Positions 51,039 to 60,272 of a stretch of DNA of 64,000 nt are shown piece after piece. How positions within the stretch are numbered: the first letter of the stretch is position 1; every line of letters starts with the position of its first letter. The translations under genes and the position numbers were made by a program. The stretch comes from Corallococcus carmarthensis (GTDB lineage: Bacteria; Myxococcota; Myxococcia; Myxococcales; Myxococcaceae): the NCBI RefSeq assembly GCF_003611695.1, contig NZ_RAWE01000028.1, forward strand, positions 1 through 64,000, written 5' to 3'. The notes under the pieces were generated by a model. It made no database searches. It saw only the letters and a program-made list of their open reading frames with translations, and was not told the DNA's origin.

Positions 51039-51416
51039 GTGCCCAAGGTCACCTTCAAGAGCCCCCTGGCGGAGGTCGCCGTGGACGTGCCCCCGGGCAC
51101 CACCCTGCTGGACGCCGCGGAGAAGGGCGAGGCCCAGGTGGGCCACAGCTGCGGCGGCGTCTGCGGGTGCTCCACCTGCCATGTCTGGGTCCGCAAGGGC
51201 CTGGACTCGCTGAGCGAGCAGCGGGACGACGAGATGGACCGCCTGGACATGGGGTTCGACGTCCGGCCGTACTCCCGCCTGTCCTGCCAGACGGAAGTGG
51301 GCGGTGAGGACATCACGGTGGAGATCACCGAGGAGTCCCTGGTCGCCTTCATGGACGAGAACCCGGTCATCCGCCGGCAGCTCGAGTCCGAGGGCCGCTG
51401 GCCCCTGAAGAAGTAG
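51039..51416 (+). CDS. fdx: 2Fe-2S ferredoxin of the isc operon
   Basis: A 125-residue adrenodoxin-type ferredoxin with the four cluster cysteines in H-S-C-G-G-V-C-G-C-S-T-C-H (C-x5-C-x2-C pattern) and the distal R-L-S-C-Q-T. It donates electrons for cluster assembly on IscU. Starts with GTG. It ends the operon; the tRNA-Leu promoter follows. Confidence 0.93.
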   Translation: MPKVTFKSPLAEVAVDVPPGTTLLDAAEKGEAQVGHSCGGVCGCSTCHVWVRKGLDSLSEQRDDEMDRLDMGFDVRPYSRLSCQTEVGGEDITVEITEESLVAFMDENPVIRRQLESEGRWPLKK

Positions 51417-51431
51417 GCCGAAAAAGGGTGC

Positions 51432-51460
51432 TTGACCGGGCGGGGGAGGTTCTTTATACG
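51432..51460 (+). promoter_or_regulatory. Promoter of tRNA-Leu
   Basis: TTGACC (51432-51437), then TATACG (51455-51460) with a 17-base gap: a good sigma-70 promoter about 40 bases upstream of the tRNA. Confidence 0.7.
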
Positions 51461-51499
51461 TCTCGCCCATCGCGGCGCCACAAGCGCCGCGAGCCACCT

Positions 51500-51583
51500 G
51501 CCCAGGTGGTGGAATTGGTAGACACACTAGATTCAGGGTCTAGCGCCTGCAAGGGCATGGAGGTTCGAGTCCTCTCCTGGGCA
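51500..51583 (+). tRNA. tRNA-Leu (anticodon CAG)
   Basis: An 84-base class II tRNA. Acceptor arms GCCCAGG (51500-51506) and CCTGGGC (51576-51582) pair fully, with A as discriminator and no encoded CCA. The anticodon stem CTAGA/TCTAG encloses TTCAGGG, giving anticodon CAG. A long variable arm (CGCCTGCAAGGGCAT) and the T-loop GGTTCGAGTCC are intact. Confidence 0.95.
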
Positions 51584-51596
51584 TGAAGTAAAAGAA

Positions 51597-51626
51597 GGGC
51601 CCCGACCACAAGTCGGGGCCCTTTTT
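51597..51626 (+). terminator. Terminator of tRNA-Leu
   Basis: GGGCCCCGAC (51597-51606), loop CACAA, GTCGGGGCCC (51612-51621), then TTTTTGTTTT. A perfect 10-base-pair stem with a strong T-run, 13 bases past the tRNA. Confidence 0.92.
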
Positions 51627-51653
51627 GTTTTCCCGCCCTGCCCTTCCCACGCC

Positions 51654-52736
51654 CTATGGCGGCGCGGGTTCCACTGCTTCATGCGCCACGTGGTGCGCGG
51701 CGGCGTTGGCCAGCCGGCCGCCCTTGCGCAGGTCGCGGATCCGCAGCTTGGAGCGGTGCACGCACCACGCGCCCACGGCCACCTGGCTGATGACGGTGCC
51801 CAGGTGGGTGAGCGTGGCGAAGGCCGCCGCGTCCTCCGCGCTGGAGCCCAGCGAGCGCGCCGCCCAGCTCGTGACGAAGTAGTAGATGCCCATGCCCGCC
51901 GGGACGCCCGGCAGCGCCTGACCCAGGGAGATGGCGCCCAGCACGACGGCGCCCGCGAAGAGTCCTCCGGGGATGCGCACGCCGCGCAGCGCCAGGCCGT
52001 ACGCCAGCGCGGAGGCGAACACCGGGAAGATGGAGAAGAAGAACACCTTCGCCATGCCCTTGAAGGAGCGCGCGGTGCCCAGGCCCTCGCCCACGTGGCT
52101 GAGGAAGCTGTCCACGCGGGGCAGGCTGTGGCGCTTGTGCAGCCAGCGGCCCAGGGGCGCCGCCCAGTGGGCCAGCAGCACCACCAGGGCCACCAGGCCG
52201 ATGCACAGCGACACCGCCACCTCCATCTCCGTCCGGAAGTGGGCCATGGTCGCGCCGAAGGGGCCCAGGAAGGACAGGGCCACCAGCAGCATCAGGCAGG
52301 CGAACTCCATCAGCTTGCACACACCCACGGAGCCCAGGCTCCGGATGAAGGGGATGTTGTGCGTGCGCGACAGGAGGAAGGAGCGCGTCACCTCGCCCAG
52401 CTTCCCCGGCAGCGCGTTGTGCACGAAGACGCCAATGCCCACCATCTGGAAGCGGTCGCGGAACGGGATGGGCTTGCGCAGCGTGGCCTGCCACTGCACC
52501 GCCCGCAGCGGCACGAGCGCCGCCTGCAGCAGCATGAAGGGCACCAGCCACACCAGGTGCCCCGGCAGATCGCGCACGAACTTCCCCAGCGGGAAGCGCG
52601 GAATGAGCAGGTCCCCCGGCCCGTGCAGGTTCCACTTGAAGAACGCGGTGGAGAGCAGCAGCACGGACAGCACCAGCCCCACCACCGCGCCCAGCACCTT
52701 GAGCCACGTGCGTCCACCGGCGTTGGGAAGCCGCAT
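51654..52736 (-). CDS. Flippase-like (UPF0104/LPG-synthase TM-type) membrane protein
   Basis: A 360-residue integral membrane protein with about eight helices and the UPF0104/lysylphosphatidylglycerol synthase N-region pattern: A-L-P-G-K-L-G-E-V-T-R-S-F-L-L at about residues 105-119, and L-P-G-V-P-A-G-M-G-I-Y-Y-F near the C-terminus. Members flip polyisoprenoid-linked sugars or lipids or change lipid headgroups. Start 52736 is chosen for GGGGAGG upstream; ATG 52754 is an alternative. It lies 20 bases downstream of the phosphatase-fold gene, in an operon. Confidence 0.82.
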   Translation of the reverse strand: MRLPNAGGRTWLKVLGAVVGLVLSVLLLSTAFFKWNLHGPGDLLIPRFPLGKFVRDLPGHLVWLVPFMLLQAALVPLRAVQWQATLRKPIPFRDRFQMVGIGVFVHNALPGKLGEVTRSFLLSRTHNIPFIRSLGSVGVCKLMEFACLMLLVALSFLGPFGATMAHFRTEMEVAVSLCIGLVALVVLLAHWAAPLGRWLHKRHSLPRVDSFLSHVGEGLGTARSFKGMAKVFFFSIFPVFASALAYGLALRGVRIPGGLFAGAVVLGAISLGQALPGVPAGMGIYYFVTSWAARSLGSSAEDAAAFATLTHLGTVISQVAVGAWCVHRSKLRIRDLRKGGRLANAAAHHVAHEAVEPAPP

Positions 52737-52756
52737 GGTCCTCCCCTTCGTCATGT

Positions 52757-54349
52757 TCAATGGATGATCCGGGGTGAGCCGGTGTCCAGGTAGGCCTCGG
52801 CCAGCCGCTCGTGCAGCCGGGCGCAGTGGCTCAGGCCGGACAGGTCCACCGGGCCGTTGGCGGGCCACATCACCAGGCTGTCGGACTCCACGCGCGTGAG
52901 GCCGCCGTGCGAGCCGAACTCCCACGCGAAGCCCACCGTGCCGCCCTTCTGGACGGCTTCACCGAAGAGGACCAGGTCCCCCGCGGTGTCCATGCGCGGC
53001 AGCCCGTGGAGGAAGTCCGCCACGGCGCGCCGGCTGTACTCGGTGGTGAGCGGCGCGCGGTCCAGATCCGCCAGGCCGTAGACGCCCCCGCCCATCACCA
53101 CCACCGCTTCCGAACCCCTGCGCATCGCCACCATGCCGATGTCCGGGTTGTTCGTGGCCCGCGCCAGCACCTCCGGGTGCCGCGCCAGCAGCTCGCGCGC
53201 CTCCAGCGGCGCGGGACGCCCGCTCAGGTAGATGTGGGCGAAGTTGCCGGCCTCCACCACCACGGGGATGAAGGGCTCGCGCGCGGCGGTGTCCGGTGCC
53301 GGGGGCTCGCGGCCATCCAGCAGGCCCCGGCGCACGTCCTCGCGCAGCGGAGGCACGTCGCCCTCGACGAGGACGGCCTCCAGGCGCCGGCCCTGGCGCT
53401 GCTCCAGGGGCAGGCTGTCCACGTGGCCGTGGTCGGACAGGAGGATGACGTCGTAGGGCTCCGGCGCGGCGCGGGCCACGGCGAACAGCTCCGCCAGCGA
53501 CGCGTCCACGCGGTGCAGCTCCTGCATCGCCAGCTCCGAGCGCGGACCCCGGCGGTGGGCCACTTCGTCGTAGTTGCCGTACACCAGGTAGATGAGCGGC
53601 ACGCCGCGCACCATGTCCACCAGGGACTTGGTGTACGCGAAGCTCCAGCCCAACCGCTGGAGGAGGATGCGGCTGAGCAGGAAACCCTGCTCGTGACGCC
53701 AGTCCTTGACGGCGCGCGCCCACTGCCGCACCTCGCGCACGGCCTGCCAGGACTCCATGCCGAAGGAACGCAGGAAGTCCCATGCGCCCTTCGTGCGCGC
53801 CGACCCCAGGCCCTGCATCTCGTACGCGAACGAGCGCGCCATCAGCTTGAAGCTGGACAGCGTGCTCATGCACATGCGGTTCATGGCGCCCGCGTGGAAG
53901 AGCGAGAAGTACGTGTGGCCGCCGTGGTCCAGCAGGCTCGTGCGGCCGTGGCCGCGCAGGCGCGCGTCGATGGCCATCGCGTCGCCCGGCGTGTTCATCT
54001 GCACCTTGCGGCCGAGCGCGCGGTCGTACCAGCTGTAGCCCGGCAGGTTCGGGTGCTGCAGCCCGTAGAGCAGCCCCGCCTGGAAGAACGGCGTGGACGT
54101 CGGCGCGCCCCAGAACGCGTTCTCCAGGTGATACGCGCCAGAGCGGACGAGCTGTGCGACAAAGGGCATGCGCCCCGTGACAATGGCCTCGTCCAGGAGG
54201 GCCTTTGGCACCCCGTCCAGATGGACGAGCAGAGCGTTCCGAGGCCGACGCGCCGCCACAGGCGGAACTTTCGACCCGATCCTCCGGACGAGGCCATTCG
54301 CCCAATTTCGTGAATTCTCGCTGACGAGCTCGTTGAGACTTTCGCGCAC
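52757..54349 (-). CDS. Alkaline-phosphatase-fold hydrolase
   Basis: A 530-residue protein of the alkaline phosphatase/phosphodiesterase superfamily. The metal site opens with L-L-V-H-L-D-G-V near residue 38, and the conserved I-L-L-S-D-H-G-H-V-D-S near residue 300 supplies Asp and His. The C-terminal half is Arg/Ala-rich. No signal peptide, so probably cytosolic or peripheral. Start GTG at 54349 with GGAG 9 bases upstream; the longer upstream frame crosses the divergent promoter. It is coupled to the flippase-like gene, suggesting action on a lipid-linked phosphate or sulfate. Confidence 0.78.
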   Translation of the reverse strand: MRESLNELVSENSRNWANGLVRRIGSKVPPVAARRPRNALLVHLDGVPKALLDEAIVTGRMPFVAQLVRSGAYHLENAFWGAPTSTPFFQAGLLYGLQHPNLPGYSWYDRALGRKVQMNTPGDAMAIDARLRGHGRTSLLDHGGHTYFSLFHAGAMNRMCMSTLSSFKLMARSFAYEMQGLGSARTKGAWDFLRSFGMESWQAVREVRQWARAVKDWRHEQGFLLSRILLQRLGWSFAYTKSLVDMVRGVPLIYLVYGNYDEVAHRRGPRSELAMQELHRVDASLAELFAVARAAPEPYDVILLSDHGHVDSLPLEQRQGRRLEAVLVEGDVPPLREDVRRGLLDGREPPAPDTAAREPFIPVVVEAGNFAHIYLSGRPAPLEARELLARHPEVLARATNNPDIGMVAMRRGSEAVVVMGGGVYGLADLDRAPLTTEYSRRAVADFLHGLPRMDTAGDLVLFGEAVQKGGTVGFAWEFGSHGGLTRVESDSLVMWPANGPVDLSGLSHCARLHERLAEAYLDTGSPRIIH

Positions 54350-54502
54350 GTTGACGGCTCCCCCATCCCCCAAGGCAAAATGGGCATTCAGGGGGACAGG
54401 AGCTTCCGGGGCCGCGCTGCTCTCTTGGAGAGCAGGCGGGCGGAAGAGGTTCCTGTCCCGGGCTGGAATCGATGCGCCCCCTCGGGGCTTCACGGGGTTT
54501 CG

Positions 54503-55681
54503 ATGCTGGCTCCAGCCGTCTTCCTGTTCTTCATGCTGCTGTCGCTGAGCGCCGTGGCGGCCGGCCGAACGGCCGCGCCCGGGCTCGTGCCGGTGAAGCA
54601 GACGCCGACGATGGACGGCATCGCCCTGCCCCTCTTGAGCTTCAGCTCGGATCAGGGCTTCGGCTACGGCGCCGTGGGCGGCATGTATCTCTACGGTGAG
54701 GGCAAGGCGCCCTATGCGCATGCCCTGTCCGCGCAGGTGTTCTTCACCGCTCGCGGCGCCATGAATCATTACCTCCGCTACGACGGGCCGCAGTTGCTGG
54801 GGCCCCTGCGGCTGGAGGGACGGCTGGAGTACCGCCAGGAGAAGAGCAGCCCCTTCTTCGGCGCGGGCAACCTGTCCGCCCCGGACTTCCGGGGGGACGT
54901 GGACGACCAGAAGTACAACTACGACAAGGGCTCGCCGGGCCTCTGGGTGCGTCTGCGCGGGCGGCCCTTCGGTGAGAAGCACCCGTTCCAGTCGTACGTG
55001 GGCTACGGCTGGCGCTACACGCGCGTGTCACCCTACGAGACGTCCATCCTGGCGCAGGAGAAGCCCATCGGCATCGAGGGCGGGCCCAGCGGGCAGATCC
55101 TCGCGGGCGCGCTCTGGGACACGCGCGACGAGGAATCCGACCCGACGTCCGGTGGCGTGGAGGAGGTGGCGCTGCGCGTGTCGGGCCTGGCCACCTTCAG
55201 CCGCTACCAGTACGCGGGCGTGACGCTGAGCGAGCGCCGCTACATCCGGATTACTCCGCGGCTGGTCTTCGCGCAGCGGCTCACGCTGGACATGCTGTTC
55301 GGCGAGGTGCCGTTCTTCGAGTGGATGACCACGGGCGGCGTCAACGTGTCCGAGGGCATTGGCGGCATGAGCAGCGTGCGCGGCATCGAGCGCAACCGCT
55401 TCGCCGGCAACGTGAAGGCCTTCAGCAACTCCGAGCTGCGCTTCCAGGCGGCGCGGATGAGCGTCTTCGGGCAGCCGCTGGCGCTGGGCGCGGTGGTGTT
55501 CCTGGACCTGGGCCGCGTGTGGCATCCGGGCGTGACGGACGGCAAGTGGCATGAGTGGCACCCGGGCATCGGCGGCGGCCTGCGCTTCTCGCGCCGCGCG
55601 GCCGTGGTGCGCATGGACTACGCGCGCTCCACCGAAACGGGCCGTCAGCGCTTCTACATCACGTTCGGTCACATGTTCTAA
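54503..55681 (+). CDS. BamA/TamA-like outer membrane beta-barrel
   Basis: A 392-residue secreted protein with a signal peptide (cleavage near A-A-G, residue 20). The mature chain has the Omp85/surface-antigen barrel style: F-G-Y-G-A-V-G-G-M-Y-L-Y-G, G-x-x-S-V-R-G-I-E-R-N-R-F (the V-R-G-F/Y motif of the L6 loop), and a C-terminal strand ending F-Y-I-T-F-G-H-M-F with terminal Phe. POTRA domains are missing, so it is a barrel-only member. Probably a pore or lipoprotein-related assembly factor. Divergent from the phosphatase gene, convergent with pmk. Confidence 0.85.
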   Translation: MLAPAVFLFFMLLSLSAVAAGRTAAPGLVPVKQTPTMDGIALPLLSFSSDQGFGYGAVGGMYLYGEGKAPYAHALSAQVFFTARGAMNHYLRYDGPQLLGPLRLEGRLEYRQEKSSPFFGAGNLSAPDFRGDVDDQKYNYDKGSPGLWVRLRGRPFGEKHPFQSYVGYGWRYTRVSPYETSILAQEKPIGIEGGPSGQILAGALWDTRDEESDPTSGGVEEVALRVSGLATFSRYQYAGVTLSERRYIRITPRLVFAQRLTLDMLFGEVPFFEWMTTGGVNVSEGIGGMSSVRGIERNRFAGNVKAFSNSELRFQAARMSVFGQPLALGAVVFLDLGRVWHPGVTDGKWHEWHPGIGGGLRFSRRAAVVRMDYARSTETGRQRFYITFGHMF

Positions 55682-55710
55682 CGGCGGGCCCGGGCGCGCG
55701 CCGCGACTTT

Positions 55711-56790
55711 TCAGGTGAGCGCGTCCACCCAACCGCGAAGCCGCGCATCCGTCTGCGCCTCGCCGCGCACGCCCTGCTCCACGTCCAGCGTCAGCGTGAG
55801 GAAGCCGCGCGACTCCAGGCCCTGGCGCAGGGCTTCACGCGCGGCAGCGTCCGGGGCGAAGAGGATGCAGCCGTCGCCACCGCCCGCGCCGGAGAGCTTG
55901 CCCGCGCAGTGGTAGGACGCGGCGAGGGCCAGCACGCGGCGCATGCCTTCGGTCTCCAGCGGGCCCAGCTCCAGGAGCAGCGCGTGCTGGGCCTTCACGG
56001 CTTCGGCGAAGGCGCGGAAGTCGCCGCCGCCCAGGCCGTCTTCAATCGTGTGCCCCAGCGCGTCCGAGCGCTCCACGAACGCCTTGCGGCCGGCATCCGC
56101 GAGCCGGGCTTCCACCTGGTCGATGAGGAGCTTCGTGGACGCGCTCTCGCCGGTGAAGGCGTAGAGCATGGACACGCGGGGCACGGGCATGCGCCAGAGG
56201 TCCACCGGAGGGGACTCCGCGAGCGCGGCGTTGAAGCGGCCGGTGTTGGCGGCGTTCGCGAGCGCGGTGATGTCGTAGCGCCGGTAGCGCACGGCTCCGC
56301 CCGCGAAGCTCGTGGCCACGTCGCCGCCGCTGCCCTTGCCGCCCTGCCCCAGCGTGTGCGCGGTGAGGGCCAGCTTCAGCACGTCGAACTTCTCCTCCAG
56401 CACGAAGCGCGCGGCCTCCGCGGCGAGCACCGTGGCGGAGGCACTGCCGCCGATGCCCAGCTTGTGGCCGCCCGGGCCCAGTGCGCCCGGTGACACCGCG
56501 ACGTCGAAGCCCACGCTCGCGCGGCCGTGCGCGCGCAGGGCCTCATCCAGTGTGCGGGCGACGAAGGAGAAGCCGGCGGGCACGTCGCGCTCCCACTTCA
56601 CGCCCCGGGGCGTGGTGAGGCCCTGGAGCGTCCCCTCCTCCAGGCAGATGTGCACGCGCGAGTCCTGGCGCCTGCGCACATAGGCGGCCGTGCGCGGCGC
56701 CACCGCGGCCAGGCGCGACACGCCGCCCCACAGCACGGCGTACTCGCCGGAGATGAACAGCTTGCCTGGGGCGGAGAGCGCTCGGTCCAT
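55711..56790 (-). CDS. Phosphomevalonate kinase (GHMP family)
   Basis: A 359-residue GHMP kinase. Motif 1 A-P-G-K-L-F-I-S-G-E-Y-A-V-L, motif 2 L-G-I-G-G-S-A-S-A-T-V-L (ATP loop), motif 3 L-S-G-A-G-G-G-D-G-C. It converts 5-phosphomevalonate to diphosphomevalonate. Position after mevalonate kinase and the decarboxylase, the last gene of the operon, supports this rather than another GHMP role. Start 56790. Confidence 0.88.
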   Translation of the reverse strand: MDRALSAPGKLFISGEYAVLWGGVSRLAAVAPRTAAYVRRRQDSRVHICLEEGTLQGLTTPRGVKWERDVPAGFSFVARTLDEALRAHGRASVGFDVAVSPGALGPGGHKLGIGGSASATVLAAEAARFVLEEKFDVLKLALTAHTLGQGGKGSGGDVATSFAGGAVRYRRYDITALANAANTGRFNAALAESPPVDLWRMPVPRVSMLYAFTGESASTKLLIDQVEARLADAGRKAFVERSDALGHTIEDGLGGGDFRAFAEAVKAQHALLLELGPLETEGMRRVLALAASYHCAGKLSGAGGGDGCILFAPDAAAREALRQGLESRGFLTLTLDVEQGVRGEAQTDARLRGWVDALT

Positions 56791-56882
56791 CCGTGTGTCA
56801 CCTCGTGCACGCGCTGCGGGCCGTGCTCCGGCCCGGCGCATGCGTTGGAATCACTGCGCCAGGAGCAGCGAGCGAAGCGCTG

Positions 56883-57869
56883 TCAGAACAGGTGCTCGGT
56901 GAGCAGCGTCGCATCACCGCCGGGCACGCAGCGCACCACGTCCACGGCGCCGCAGGCGCGGGCCAGGGCCTCCGCCGCGACCTCGTGGGCCGAGGTCGTC
57001 AGCAGCACCGGGTTCGGACCCGCGTCGAGCGTGAACCACACCGGCACGCCCTTCTTGCGCTGCTCGCGCAGGTGCTGGATGAGCCCCAGCGTCGCCGGGC
57101 TCAGGTAGCTGAGCGGCGGATCCGCGGAGAGCGTGGTGCAGTGCATCCGCCACGCGTTGCGCTCGCACAGCTCGCCCAGCGCCTCCAGGTCCTTCTTCGC
57201 GATGAGCTCCCGGGCGCGGGGCACTTCGGCCTCCGCGTCCTTCACCCACGCCGGGTAGTAGGGGCTCGTCTCCACCGTGTTCTTCATCCCGTCCCGCGAC
57301 TTCACCTCTTTCTCGCCGCGGTCGAGGATGGCCACCACCATGCGCAGGTCCGCCCAGTGGCCCGCGTCGAAGCGCTGGATGGCGTAGCTGTCCTCGCCGT
57401 CCGCGCGCTCACCGCGCTGCCACTCGCAGAAGCCGCCCTGCACGCTGCGGCACGCGGAGCCACTGCCCCGCCGCGCCAGGATGCTGGACGCCCGCGTGTC
57501 CTCCGGAAGCCCCGCCGCCGCGCACCCCGCCACCGCCAGCGCCGCGAAGCCCGCCGCGCTGCTGGCCAGGCCCGCCGCCATCGGGAAGTCCCCGCGAGAC
57601 ACCACCTTCGCGGGCCCCAGGTCGCGCCCCGCCTGCACGCGCACCGCGTCCAGCAGGCGCAGCACGCGGTCGCGCTCGCTGCCCTTGGCCGCGTGGCCGT
57701 GCAGCTCCACCGTGTCCGCGGCGGCGCCGAACTCCACCGTCGTCGTCACGTGGATGGGCGCCAGCGTCAGCGACAGGCTGGACTGATGCGGGAGGATGAG
57801 CGCTTCGTCCCGCTTCCCCCAGTACTTCACGAGCGCGATGTTGGGATGCGCCCGGACCGTTGCCTTCAT
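56883..57869 (-). CDS. mvaD: Diphosphomevalonate decarboxylase
   Basis: A 328-residue GHMP-family enzyme: A-H-P-N-I-A-L-V-K-Y-W-G-K-R-D at residues 7-21 (the family start), L-S-L-T-L, A-G-L-A-S-S-A-A-G-F-A-A-L (ATP loop), S-A-C-R-S-V-Q-G-G-F-C-E-W and V-W-F-T-L-D-A-G-P-N-P-V. It makes isopentenyl diphosphate. ATGA overlap with mevalonate kinase. Confidence 0.95.
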   Translation of the reverse strand: MKATVRAHPNIALVKYWGKRDEALILPHQSSLSLTLAPIHVTTTVEFGAAADTVELHGHAAKGSERDRVLRLLDAVRVQAGRDLGPAKVVSRGDFPMAAGLASSAAGFAALAVAGCAAAGLPEDTRASSILARRGSGSACRSVQGGFCEWQRGERADGEDSYAIQRFDAGHWADLRMVVAILDRGEKEVKSRDGMKNTVETSPYYPAWVKDAEAEVPRARELIAKKDLEALGELCERNAWRMHCTTLSADPPLSYLSPATLGLIQHLREQRKKGVPVWFTLDAGPNPVLLTTSAHEVAAEALARACGAVDVVRCVPGGDATLLTEHLF

Positions 57870-58816
57870 GGAATGTCTCCCTGGGCCCGCGGTCCCGCGA
57901 GCTGGCTCGCGAAGCAGCGCACGCCGTCGCGCGTCAACTGCGCGACCACGGGCTCCGGTTCGGGGAAGAGGCCGATGACCGCGCCACCGTCACCTCCCGC
58001 CCCGGTGAATTTGGCCCCCAGCGCGCCCAGCGAGCGCAGCCGGAACACCATGTCCTCCAACGCTGGCGACGACAGCCCCAGCGCGTTCAGGAGGCCCTGG
58101 TTGACGTTCATCGCGTCCCCCAGCCCCTCCAGGTCGCCCGCCTCCACCGCCTTCGCCGCGTCGGTGACGAGCCTCCCCACCTGACCGAAGAGCCGCTTGT
58201 AGCGCTCCGGCCACCGCGCCTGCCGCTCGCGCAGCGCCCCCACCGTCAGCTTCGTGGGACTGCGCGCGCCCGCCAGCGCCACCACCACCGACACCGGCCG
58301 CGGGCTCTTCAGCTCGCGTGCCCGTCCCGTGACGCCCGCCGGCGCCTGCACCCGCCGGTAGAGGATGAGCTTCTCCTCGGCGCTGGTGGTGTGGTCCACG
58401 CCGGACGGCGTGCCGTGGAACTCCTGCTCCATCTCCCACGCCAGCCGCGCCGTCGCCTTCGCCGTGGGCTCCTGCCCCGCCGCCCGCAGCAGCACGCGGG
58501 AGGTGGCCACCGCCAGCGCCGCGGAGCTGCCCAGCCCCGCGGACAGCGGCAGCTGCGGCTCCAGCGTCACCTTCACCTTCGGCTCGCCCACCAGCTTCGC
58601 CGCCCGCGCGAAGGCCTTGCGCATCATCCGCTTCTGCGCCGCGTCCGCCGTCACCGGCACGTCCAGCACGCACGAGCGGGAGGGCACGCCGCGCGCCACC
58701 ACGCCGATGCTCAGGGGACCCGCGATGGCCGGGTAGCCGTACACGACGCTGTGCTCGCCCAGCAGGATGACCTTGCCAGCACCGAAGGCGACCAGGGGAT
58801 TCGTTGCGGGAGTCAT
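57866..58816 (-). CDS. mvk: Mevalonate kinase
   Basis: A 316-residue GHMP kinase with G-A-G-K-V-I-L-L-G-E-H-S-V-V-Y-G near the N-terminus, L-P-L-S-A-G-L-G-S-S-A-A-L-A-V-A (ATP loop), and K-F-T-G-A-G-G-D-G-G-A-V-I-G-L. It phosphorylates mevalonate. Start 58816 (ATG) is uncertain because no strong ribosome site is near; GTG 58828 is possible. It is coupled to the decarboxylase. Confidence 0.92.
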   Translation of the reverse strand: MTPATNPLVAFGAGKVILLGEHSVVYGYPAIAGPLSIGVVARGVPSRSCVLDVPVTADAAQKRMMRKAFARAAKLVGEPKVKVTLEPQLPLSAGLGSSAALAVATSRVLLRAAGQEPTAKATARLAWEMEQEFHGTPSGVDHTTSAEEKLILYRRVQAPAGVTGRARELKSPRPVSVVVALAGARSPTKLTVGALRERQARWPERYKRLFGQVGRLVTDAAKAVEAGDLEGLGDAMNVNQGLLNALGLSSPALEDMVFRLRSLGALGAKFTGAGGDGGAVIGLFPEPEPVVAQLTRDGVRCFASQLAGPRAQGDIP

Positions 58817-58910
58817 GGCACCAGGCACGCGAAAGGGGCGGGCGCGTTCTTTCGCGCACCGCCCGGCCCCGTCAAGCGCTCCCGCGTGGGAAGCGCTCCG
58901 GGGCGGAACG

Positions 58911-60239
58911 TCAGCCGTTGGTGAGGGTGGCGATGGCGGGCGTCTCCGGCGGCAGGTTCGCGAGGATCTCCCGCGCCTTCTCCACCTTCACGTGCCCCGC
59001 CTTCACCAGCAGGTTGGCCACCTTCTCCACGTCCCCGCCGCGCGCGCCCGCCGTCACCGCGACGCTGCGCGCGTGCATGGCCATGTGGCCCTTCTGGATG
59101 CCCACCGAGCCCAGGGCCCGGAGCGCCGCGAAGTTCTGCGCCAGGCCCACCGCCGCGAACACCATGGACAGCTCGCGCACGCTGGTGGCGCGCATCAGCT
59201 TGAGCGCCACCTGCGCGCCCGGATGGATCTTGATGGGGCCGCCCACCAGGCCCAGCGCCAGCGGCAGCTCGATGCGGCCCACCAGGTGCCCTTCCTCCAG
59301 GTACCAGGTGGACAGCGGGCGGTACTGCCCCTTGCGGCACGCGAACGCGTGCGCGCCCGCCTCGATGGAGCGCCAGTCCTGCCCCGTGGCGATGGCCACC
59401 GCGTCGATGCCGTTCATCACGCCCTTGTTGTGCGTGGCGGCGCGGTACGGGTCCGCTTCCGCGAAGCGGCTCGCCTGGGCGATGCCTTCCGCGATCACTT
59501 CGCCCGGCAGGCCAAAGTCCGCCAGGAGCGGCAGCGGGATGCGGCACGTGGCGCGCGCGAGCCGCTTGTCCGCCAGGTTCGACAGGATGCGCAGGTACAC
59601 CCTGCCGCCCGTCAGCTGTTCAATCAGCGGCGCCACGCCCTCCGCCATGGTGTTGATGAGGTTCGCCCCCATCGCCTCCTGCGCGTCGATGAGGAGGTGG
59701 ACGATGAGCAGCGGCTCGCCGCGCGGGCCTTCCGGCGCGGGCAGCAGGCGCACCTCCACGTCCCGGGCGCCGCCGCCGCGGGCCACCATGGCCGGGTGGA
59801 AGCTGTTGGCCAGGGCGAGGATCTGCTCCTTCGCCTCCAGGATCTTCTCGGACGCGAGGCCGGGGTCGCCGTAGTTGGAGACCTGCACCTGGCCGATCAT
59901 CATCGACTCGTCGGCCTCCGCGGTGAAGCCGCCCGCCTCGCGGACGATCTTCGACGCGAACGACACCGCCGCGACGACGGAGGGCTCCTCCACCGCCATG
60001 GGCACCAGGTAGTCGCGCCCGTTGACGTTGAGGTTGAGGCCCAGGCCCAGCGGCAGGGAGAACGTGCCCACCGCGTTTTCGATCATCTGGTTGGCGACCG
60101 TGAGGTCCAGGGCGGACTCGCCGCGCAGATGCTCCAGCTCCGCCTCGGTCAGCCGGAACATCTGGCCAATGCGCGCCAGACGCTCCTCCATGGGCAGCTT
60201 GTGGAATCCGGCGAGCCGGGACGTCACGGTGTCAGACAT
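58911..60239 (-). CDS. Hydroxymethylglutaryl-CoA reductase, class II type
   Basis: A 442-residue class II (degradative-type) HMG-CoA reductase, reducing HMG-CoA to mevalonate. Key residues: V-E-E-P-S-V-V-A-A (catalytic Glu), T-H-N-K-G-V-M-N-G (Lys), G-I-D-A-V-A-I-A-T-G-Q-D-W-R (Asp), and G-H-M-A-M-H-A-R (His). It leads into mvk, mvaD and pmk, so it works in biosynthesis here despite the 'degradative' class name. AAGGAAG precedes the ATG. HMG-CoA synthase is not in the window. Confidence 0.94.
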   Translation of the reverse strand: MSDTVTSRLAGFHKLPMEERLARIGQMFRLTEAELEHLRGESALDLTVANQMIENAVGTFSLPLGLGLNLNVNGRDYLVPMAVEEPSVVAAVSFASKIVREAGGFTAEADESMMIGQVQVSNYGDPGLASEKILEAKEQILALANSFHPAMVARGGGARDVEVRLLPAPEGPRGEPLLIVHLLIDAQEAMGANLINTMAEGVAPLIEQLTGGRVYLRILSNLADKRLARATCRIPLPLLADFGLPGEVIAEGIAQASRFAEADPYRAATHNKGVMNGIDAVAIATGQDWRSIEAGAHAFACRKGQYRPLSTWYLEEGHLVGRIELPLALGLVGGPIKIHPGAQVALKLMRATSVRELSMVFAAVGLAQNFAALRALGSVGIQKGHMAMHARSVAVTAGARGGDVEKVANLLVKAGHVKVEKAREILANLPPETPAIATLTNG

Positions 60240-60272
60240 GTTCTTCCTTCCCAACCTGGGAGCCGCCCTGCA

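Noticed and set aside
46062..51527. Long open frames on the minus strand opposite iscS (529 codons) and hscA (796 codons)
   Set aside because: They are antisense to well-recognised genes, rich in Arg/His/Gly/Ala repeats, and arise from strong third-position GC bias.
51500..51583. tRNA-Leu as an integration site
   Set aside because: No integrase gene and no direct repeat of the tRNA 3' end are seen nearby.
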